From Firmicutes bacterium UBA5227 (GTDB lineage: Bacteria > Bacillota > Clostridia > Tissierellales > Sedimentibacteraceae), in assembly GCA_002409285.1 (NCBI GenBank), contig DHUT01000003.1, positions 14,585 to 78,584 of the forward strand: a DNA stretch of 64,000 bases. Direction: 5' to 3'. Both the position numbers and the translations under genes were made by a program. The stretch's first letter is position 1; each line of letters opens with the position of its first letter. Shown in pieces: positions 59,101-64,000 of this stretch. The notes beneath the pieces were generated by a model. That model searched no databases. It worked only from the letters and a program-made list of their open reading frames with translations, and had not been told where the DNA came from.

Positions 59101-60428
59101 CCGGCAAAAATATAGCATTTACAAAAGAAATGAAAAAGAATCACACAATACTGGTTCCTCAAATGTCTCCCATACACTTTCAATTTGTAGAAACAGCCGC
59201 GAGAGTTTCAGGATACAATGCTGTTGTTCTTCCGGCAGTTGATAAAAAAGCGGTTGATGTGGGACTTAAGGTTGTTAACAACGATGCATGCTATCCCTCA
59301 ATAATAGTAGTAGGTCAGCTTATAAACGCCTTAGAATCAGGCAAGTACGACCTGGACAATGTATCGCTTATGATTTCGCAGACAGGCGGAGGCTGCCGCG
59401 CAACAAACTATATTGGATTTATACGCAAGGCCCTGAAAGATATGGGATATGGGAATATTCCTGTTATCTCTTTCAACATGGTGGGACTTGAAAAGCAGCC
59501 TGGATTTAAAATAACTTTACCTTTTATGAACAGACTGGTTATGTCCATGGTAATAGGAGATACTCTAATGCGTGCAATCTACAGGACAAGACCATATGAA
59601 AAAGAAAAAGGCTCGGTTAACAAGCTTTATGATGGATGGGTTAAAAAATGCCATCAGGTAATTAAATCGGGAAATTATGCCGAATACAAGCGCACAATAA
59701 AAAATATCGTGAATGATTTTGATAATATTGAGTTAGATGAGAGCATAAGAAAACCCAAGGTAGGAATAGTGGGTGAAATACTTGTTAAGTTTCATCCTAA
59801 TGCAAACAATGACATTTTTTCACTGCTGGAGGAAGAAGGAGCAGAGGTTGTAGTACCTGATTTACTGGATTTCTTCTCCTACAGCTCACTTAACGGTGTT
59901 ATTAAATATGATGAAATGCTCATTGGTACTAAGAAATCAAAATCCGTTAACAACATTGCCGTCAAAGCAATTGATACGTATAAGAAACCAAGTGTCGAGG
60001 CATTCAGAAACTCTAAGAGATTCACAGTTCCGGCCAATATAAGAGAAATTGCTCATAAGGCAAGCAACTTCTTGTCTCTTGCAAATCAATCCGGTGAGGG
60101 CTGGTTTCTTACAGGGGAAATGGTTGAACTTTTAGACTCGGGCGTTGACAACATACTGTGTTTACAGCCATTTGCATGCCTACCTAACCACATAACAGGT
60201 AAGGGTATGATTAAAAAGCTTAAAGACGCTTATCCCATGTCTAACATTGTTCCCATAGACTTTGATGCAGGTATAAGCGAAGTAAATCAGATAAACAGAA
60301 TAAAGCTTATGCTTACCAGTGCATTCAGAAATATGAAATCAGAAGAATCAGGAGAAACCGCCGACTCTAAAAAAGCAGAAAAAGCCATGAATATTGATAC
60401 TAAAAATTTACAGGGACAAGAAGCATAG
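56106..60428 (+). CDS. Double ASKHA activase fused to HgdB/DUF2229-like domains
   Basis: A 1440-residue protein. Two ATPase domains of the 2-hydroxyacyl-CoA dehydratase activator (BcrA/BadF/HgdC) family lie at about residues 1-265 and 325-590. Each has a phosphate loop (GLDIGSTTVKI; GIDAGSTTTKL) and both cluster-ligand motifs (SCAGGTGAF with SRCGVFAKSD; ACSSGCGSF with TRCTVFMNSK), so each can bind half of a bridging [4Fe-4S] cluster, possibly within one chain. A Cys-rich RCGQCTNNC follows near 625, then DUF2229 and HgdB-like regions (about 660-1400). These proteins drive hard electron transfers with ATP. The partner and substrate are unknown. GGAGG is 5 bases before the ATG at 56106; the ATG at 56073 has no ribosome site. 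Confidence 0.88.
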   Translation: MKNYLVGLDIGSTTVKIAVLDNKGNLIHKQYERHYSDIRNTVTEIIKNSCDKLKGSSINISITGSGAIDISKYLGITFVQEVAASTSAIEKYIPGTDVVIELGGEDAKITYLSGNLEQRMNGSCAGGTGAFIDQMAILMKTDAIGLNELSKNHKTIYPIASRCGVFAKSDIQPLLNEGARQEDIAASIFQAVVNQTISGLAQGRPIKGKVAFLGGPLFFLSELRERFKETLNLSDENSICPENANYYVAMGAALMSKDTEEISFDEFYKKIENTMKNTSIEYRKKDLEPLFENQKEYTKFLERHSKNKAKQKNITEYSGLTFLGIDAGSTTTKLVLITEDGEILYSYYASNAGNPLNSAVNAVKELYGKLHDGIKIAYTTVTGYGEHLIKAALNVDAGEIETVAHYKAADFFLNGVDFIIDIGGQDMKSMIIKNGVIDSIMLNEACSSGCGSFIETFANSLGMNVHEFAETAALSKHPVDLGTRCTVFMNSKVKQAQREGATLSDISAGISYSVIKNALFKVIRLKSLDSIGDRVVVQGGTFYNNSVLRAFELITGKEVVRPDIAGIMGAFGAALIARNKYDPSLKSSFVKEEELEKFAFSTSMERCGQCTNNCLLTINKFSDGRYFVSGNRCERGAEKYVQVERKEPLPNLYKYKYKRVFNYKPLALNGAKRGIIGIPRVLNMYEDYPFWFTFFTELGYRVVLSGVSSKKIYELGMGTIPSESVCYPGKITHGHIVDLINKKVNKIFYPCISYNIKEDEGAGNHFNCPVVVSYPESIEANIDLTGVKFYKPFLNLNDKERLVNKLYRELGFEEDLSFEEIKDAADKAYDELFTYKQDVKNEGKKAIEYIKQNNKKGIVLAGRPYHVDPEINHGIPEMIENYGLVVLSEDSLENRYPIERPLRVIDQWSYHTRLYAAATYVSNIDYLELIQLNSFGCGLDAVTTDQVSEILQRNNKIYTVIKIDEITNLGAIRIRIRSLLASMEEREKNGVTHKQIEEPGKNIAFTKEMKKNHTILVPQMSPIHFQFVETAARVSGYNAVVLPAVDKKAVDVGLKVVNNDACYPSIIVVGQLINALESGKYDLDNVSLMISQTGGGCRATNYIGFIRKALKDMGYGNIPVISFNMVGLEKQPGFKITLPFMNRLVMSMVIGDTLMRAIYRTRPYEKEKGSVNKLYDGWVKKCHQVIKSGNYAEYKRTIKNIVNDFDNIELDESIRKPKVGIVGEILVKFHPNANNDIFSLLEEEGAEVVVPDLLDFFSYSSLNGVIKYDEMLIGTKKSKSVNNIAVKAIDTYKKPSVEAFRNSKRFTVPANIREIAHKASNFLSLANQSGEGWFLTGEMVELLDSGVDNILCLQPFACLPNHITGKGMIKKLKDAYPMSNIVPIDFDAGISEVNQINRIKLMLTSAFRNMKSEESGETADSKKAEKAMNIDTKNLQGQEA

Positions 60429-60496
60429 GAAGTTAAAGTATACTTGTAGATTCCACTAAAAATAGAAAGCACCTAAAAAGAGGTTAATTCATTTGT

Positions 60497-60530
60497 AAAA
60501 AGACCAATCATATTAATGATTGGTCTTTTT
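60497..60530. terminator. Bidirectional terminator, activase/arcC
   Basis: Perfect 15-bp stem AAAAAGACCAATCAT and its complement around ATTA, with A and T runs built into the stem. Confidence 0.9.
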
Positions 60531-60581
60531 AGTAGTATGTTTTTTTAATTTCTTAACTGACAGGGATATTACAGTAATCTT

Positions 60582-61538
60582 TTATATTTTTTTATCTGTT
60601 ATAACTGTTCCCGTTAAGCCGTTTAATGCATCCATTGACTTGTAAAGAGATGTTATTATGGATTTTCTGCCTGGGTTATTTTTTACAAATTTAACTGCCG
60701 CCATTACCTTCGGAAGCATGCTGCCCGGTGCGAAATGCCCTTCTTCTATATATTTTTCAGCTTCATGCACTGTCATAGAGGATAAATCCTGCTGGTTTGG
60801 CTTGTTATAATTAATTGAAACCCTTTCAACCTCAGTAAGTATCATCAATATATCTGCATCCATATCCTCTGCTAATTTCTCCGCAGCCAAATCCTTGTCT
60901 ATTACAGCCGCAATTCCTTCAACCGAGCCATCTTCTTTTTCGATTACGGGAATTCCTCCGCCTCCGCATGCAATTGTGATTGTGGAATCCCAAAGTCTTT
61001 TAATTGTATCAATTTCTAATATTTTTTCAGGCATAGGTGATGGGACAACTCTCCTCCAGCCCCTTCCCGCATCTTCTTTCATGGTGTAGCCCTTTTCTTC
61101 AGCTAATTTTTTAGCTTCTTCTTCTGTATAAAATATTCCTATGGGCTTCGTAGGGTTTTTAAATGCCTGATCGTTTTTATTTACCACCACCTGAGTTACA
61201 ACTGTAACAACAGGAAGTATTCTCTCTCTCTTAGTTAGTGCATATTTTAAGCCTTGCTGAATGTGATAGCCTATATATCCCTGAGTCATTGCTCCGCATA
61301 CATCAAAGGGCATTGCAGGCGTTACATCTTTTGCAGTTTCAGATGCCAGAAGAAGTCTTCCAACCTGTGGTCCGTTTCCATGAACTATAGCTATTTCATA
61401 GCCAGCACAGCTTATTTCCGCAAGGTATTCACAGGTTCTTTTTACAACCTTTAGCTGAGCCTCAGCCGTAGATGGCATGCTTTTATCTTCTAATGCATTT
61501 CCTCCCAGTGCAATAACTGCCTTAATAATTTTATCCAT
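60582..61538 (-). CDS. arcC: Carbamate kinase
   Basis: A 318-residue kinase that makes ATP from carbamoyl phosphate, the energy step of the arginine deiminase pathway. ALGGNALEDK near residue 10, the EIAIVHGNGPQVG motif near residue 52, VVPSPMPEKILE near residue 167, GGGGIPVIEKEDGSVEGIAAVIDKDLAAE near residue 195 and GSMLPKV near residue 277 are all present. AGAGAGG precedes two adjacent ATG codons; the second (61538) has the better spacing. It is last in arcA-arcB-arcC. Confidence 0.95.
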   Translation of the reverse strand: MDKIIKAVIALGGNALEDKSMPSTAEAQLKVVKRTCEYLAEISCAGYEIAIVHGNGPQVGRLLLASETAKDVTPAMPFDVCGAMTQGYIGYHIQQGLKYALTKRERILPVVTVVTQVVVNKNDQAFKNPTKPIGIFYTEEEAKKLAEEKGYTMKEDAGRGWRRVVPSPMPEKILEIDTIKRLWDSTITIACGGGGIPVIEKEDGSVEGIAAVIDKDLAAEKLAEDMDADILMILTEVERVSINYNKPNQQDLSSMTVHEAEKYIEEGHFAPGSMLPKVMAAVKFVKNNPGRKSIITSLYKSMDALNGLTGTVITDKKI

Positions 61539-61564
61539 CATGTTCCTCTCTTAAATTATCTTTA

Positions 61565-62560
61565 TTAAGCTATTGTTGCAACCATAACTGCTTTGATTGT
61601 GTGAAGCCTGTTCTCTGCTTCATCGAAAACAACAGAATGCCTGCTTCTGAACACTTCGTCAGTTACCTCTCTTATATCATAGCCAAGTCCATATTGTTCT
61701 TTTGCCATTTTTGTTTCAAAGTCGTGGAATGAAGGCAGACAGTGCATAAATATAACATCTTCATTTTCTGTAGCTTTCATTAAATCTGCAGTAACCTTGT
61801 ATGGTGTAAGCATCTTAACTCTTTCAGGTATCTGAGCTTCCTCTCCCATTGATGCCCAAATATCTGTATAAATAACATCCGCACCTTTAACACATTCTGC
61901 ATTATCGGATATTTCAATTTTAGCTCCTGTTTGCTCCGCAACCTTATAAACCCTGTCGAGCACTTCTTTATCAAGCTCTTCACTCAATTCTTTAGGACCG
62001 AATGCAACATAGTGCATTCCCATTTTGGCACATCCATACATCCATGCATAAGACATATTGTTTCTGATATCTCCCGCAAATACTACCTTTACCTTATTTA
62101 ATGGTTTTGCAACATGTTCCTCTATCGTCAGCAGATCAGCCAATATTTGTGTAGGATGGTCAACATCCGTTAAACCGTTCCAAACAGGCACACCTGAATA
62201 TTTTGCCAGATCTTCGACAACCTCTTGCTTGTAGCCCCTATATTCAATTCCGTCATAAAATCTTCCCAGAACCTTAGCAGTATCCTCCAGAGATTCCTTC
62301 TTCCCCATTTGCGAACTTCCTGAATCCAGGAATGTAACATGAGCACCTTCGTCCAGAGCTGCGACTTCAAAAGCACATCTTGTTCTTGTTGAGGTTTTTT
62401 CAAATAACAATACAACATTTTTCCCTTTTAGATTATAGTTTGAGTCACCTGCACGTTTCTTTGCCTTCAGATCATGTGACAGATCCAGCAAATACCTTAT
62501 TTCTTCAGTCGTAAAATCCATTAACGTCAAAAAACTTCTTCCTTTTAAATTAACAGCCAT
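61565..62560 (-). CDS. arcB: Ornithine carbamoyltransferase (catabolic)
   Basis: A 331-residue enzyme that phosphorolyses citrulline to ornithine and carbamoyl phosphate. The carbamoyl phosphate site FEKTSTRTR near residue 56, the DHPTQILADLLT motif near residue 135, and HCLPSFHD near residue 270 (the HCLP loop) are complete. GGAGGG lies just before the ATG at 62560; the upstream ATG overlaps this site. It is 26 bases before arcC. Confidence 0.96.
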   Translation of the reverse strand: MAVNLKGRSFLTLMDFTTEEIRYLLDLSHDLKAKKRAGDSNYNLKGKNVVLLFEKTSTRTRCAFEVAALDEGAHVTFLDSGSSQMGKKESLEDTAKVLGRFYDGIEYRGYKQEVVEDLAKYSGVPVWNGLTDVDHPTQILADLLTIEEHVAKPLNKVKVVFAGDIRNNMSYAWMYGCAKMGMHYVAFGPKELSEELDKEVLDRVYKVAEQTGAKIEISDNAECVKGADVIYTDIWASMGEEAQIPERVKMLTPYKVTADLMKATENEDVIFMHCLPSFHDFETKMAKEQYGLGYDIREVTDEVFRSRHSVVFDEAENRLHTIKAVMVATIA

Positions 62561-62642
62561 TTTTCCCTCCATATATTATTAATCTTATTAAATAAATATT
62601 ATAGTAATTATGTTTAAAAGTATAGTGATTTTTTTATTATAA

Positions 62643-63863
62643 TTATAAATTTTCTCTTATCAGTGGCATACTCATGCACCTTGGACCGCCTCTACCTCTT
62701 GATAACTCTGAGCTTGGCATAATATATGTTTTTATACCGGCTTGCTGCAATATTTCATTTGTTACATAATTTCTGGAATAAACTATAACCTCTCCAGGAG
62801 CAATACATAAAGTATTGGACCCGTCATTCCACTGCTCTCTTGCTGCATCAACATCACTGCCGCCACCGCATTTAATCAGCTTTACACTGTCAATATTTAA
62901 TGCTTTCTTCAATATGTCTTCCAAATAACCCTTTTCTTCTGTAATTTTCATTTTGCCATATTTATCTCTTTCAAGCATATAAACCGACATATCTGATTTA
63001 ATATTTGGGTGAATTGTAAATTTATCATAGTCTACCATTGTAAACACCGTATCCAAGTGCATAAATGCTCTGTTTTTAGGGATATCTATAGCTAATATTT
63101 TCTTAAATGTGCTGTCCCCTGTTAACAAATTGTTCGCAAATCTTTCAATAGCATTTGGATTCGTTCTTTGTGAAATTCCAACGACTACAGTTTCCTGATT
63201 CAATAATAAAATATCTCCACCTTCAAGGCAGTAACTCTCTGTCCTGTCGTAATAAATCTTTGTTTCTTTATAAACAGGATTGTAATTAAAAATATATTTT
63301 GCAAATAAAGTTTCTCTGTTCCTTGTAACAGTGAACATCTTATGAATTGATACGCCTTCACCTATTGTTGCAAAAGGATCTCTTGTAAAATAGAGGTTGG
63401 GCATGGGATCAATCACAAAGGGATATTGATTACTTAGAAAGTCCGCAAGTCCTGCTTCTCCAGAACGATGAATTTCGGACTTTCTTACTCCCTCCATCAT
63501 TTTAGAAACCATATCTTTATTGCTTTTAAAGGATAAAAAATAATTCCTTAAAATTTCCGATTCTCTGTTTTCTTTTATACCCGCCTCTTGAATATATTCA
63601 TTTATAAATTGATTTTTTATTTCATCGTTATAAAGGGAATCCGAAACCAAATCCTCAAGGTAGACAACTTCAATTCCTCTATCCCTAAAAATATTCGCAA
63701 ATGCATCATGTTCTTCCTGTGCTATTTTCAGATATGGAATATCGTCAAAAAGCAGTCTTTCAAGATATTGAGGCATTAGGTTTTCTAACTCTTTTCCCGG
63801 CCTGTGCAGCAAAACCTTTTTTAGCTTTCCAATTTCTGAATATACATTGATAGCTGAATCCAT
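62643..63863 (-). CDS. arcA: Arginine deiminase
   Basis: A 406-residue enzyme that hydrolyses arginine to citrulline and ammonia. The substrate-binding PNLYFTRDPFATIG near residue 155, the MHLDTVFTMVDYDKF motif with catalytic His/Asp near residue 270, KCGGGSDVDAAREQW near residue 350 and the nucleophile in GRGGPRCMSMPL near the end are complete. The ATG at 63863 is preceded only by the weak GGTGGTGAT; an ATG 10 codons upstream (63893) is less likely because other ArcA proteins begin near MDSAINVYSEIG. First gene of the operon; no clear ArgR or FNR box is visible upstream. Confidence 0.95.
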   Translation of the reverse strand: MDSAINVYSEIGKLKKVLLHRPGKELENLMPQYLERLLFDDIPYLKIAQEEHDAFANIFRDRGIEVVYLEDLVSDSLYNDEIKNQFINEYIQEAGIKENRESEILRNYFLSFKSNKDMVSKMMEGVRKSEIHRSGEAGLADFLSNQYPFVIDPMPNLYFTRDPFATIGEGVSIHKMFTVTRNRETLFAKYIFNYNPVYKETKIYYDRTESYCLEGGDILLLNQETVVVGISQRTNPNAIERFANNLLTGDSTFKKILAIDIPKNRAFMHLDTVFTMVDYDKFTIHPNIKSDMSVYMLERDKYGKMKITEEKGYLEDILKKALNIDSVKLIKCGGGSDVDAAREQWNDGSNTLCIAPGEVIVYSRNYVTNEILQQAGIKTYIMPSSELSRGRGGPRCMSMPLIRENL

Positions 63864-64000
63864 AACATCACCACCACTAATTTTATTTTTCAAAATAAAA
63901 ATTATACGAAATTAATATGATAAAATTGCCGTAAACAAATTATATCATACGTTGCATCGTCAATTTTATCTGATTATATTGTATTAAGAAATTATTGATT

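Overview
The window is low-GC DNA from a strictly anaerobic, amino-acid-fermenting member of the Clostridia; the mix of genes resembles Sedimentibacter/Tissierellia-type organisms, but the species is inference. The evidence is pyruvate:ferredoxin oxidoreductase, a B12-dependent ribonucleotide reductase, HPr kinase, the rpmE-rho pair, a selenocysteine-containing Stickland reductase, the arginine deiminase pathway, an [FeFe]-hydrogenase-like redox sensor, a 2-hydroxyacyl-CoA-dehydratase-type activase and a SipW locus. I see no phage, transposase, integrase, CRISPR array, rRNA or tRNA.

Layout. 1-1 kb: coiled-coil protein with 42-bp tandem repeats. 1-7 kb: rpmE and rho; a three-gene sensory hydrogenase operon (2Fe-2S protein, PAS-linked hydrogenase-like sensor, PP2C phosphatase); glpX. 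7-10.6 kb: kce-like enzyme, ddl-murF. 10.8-19.2 kb: one catabolic operon read leftward (acoA-acoB-acoC-lpd, PPC-domain protein, 3-hydroxyacid dehydrogenase, GntP permease) with a divergent TetR regulator. 19.2-19.6 kb: remnants of ilvD and of a sigma-54 activator, joined at their broken 5' ends. 19.6-26.4 kb: nifJ, hprK, uvrC. 26.5-34 kb: SipW locus (two-component system, three secreted proteins with SipW-type signal peptides, a signal peptidase with an extra multi-pass membrane domain, a DUF5305 protein). 34-36.6 kb: large STAND/LuxR regulator. 36.6-41.8 kb: BCCT transporter, selenoprotein GrdH/GrdB-type and GrdI/GrdE-type subunits, TetR regulator. 41.8-49 kb: nrdJ, a divergent uracil-DNA glycosylase, KimA-type K+ importer, KdpE-like regulator, family-4 UDG, msrA. 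49-52 kb: ArsR regulator and a four-domain CoA-disulfide-reductase/rhodanese/TusA/DsrE fusion. 52-55.7 kb: unknown two-repeat protein, FeoB-associated Cys-rich peptide, feoB, feoA, PII-like protein. 56-60.4 kb: giant double activase. 60.5-63.9 kb: arcA-arcB-arcC.

How it fits together. Energy comes from amino-acid and betaine-type fermentation: ArcABC gives ATP and carbamoyl phosphate, the BCCT transporter probably feeds betaine to the Grd reductase, PFOR links pyruvate to ferredoxin, and the hydrogenase-like sensor probably reads redox state. Control sites are unusually legible: a Fur box before feoA, two NrdR boxes over the nrdJ promoter, four TGTGAGA repeats at 11-bp spacing before kimA (KdpE-type), a 24-bp perfect palindrome over the grd promoter and a second palindrome beside the aco promoter (TetR operators). 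The least-described part is the SipW locus at 26.5-34 kb, which looks like a regulated extracellular fibre or matrix export system. Translation starts were reset where a Shine-Dalgarno sequence decides between candidates.
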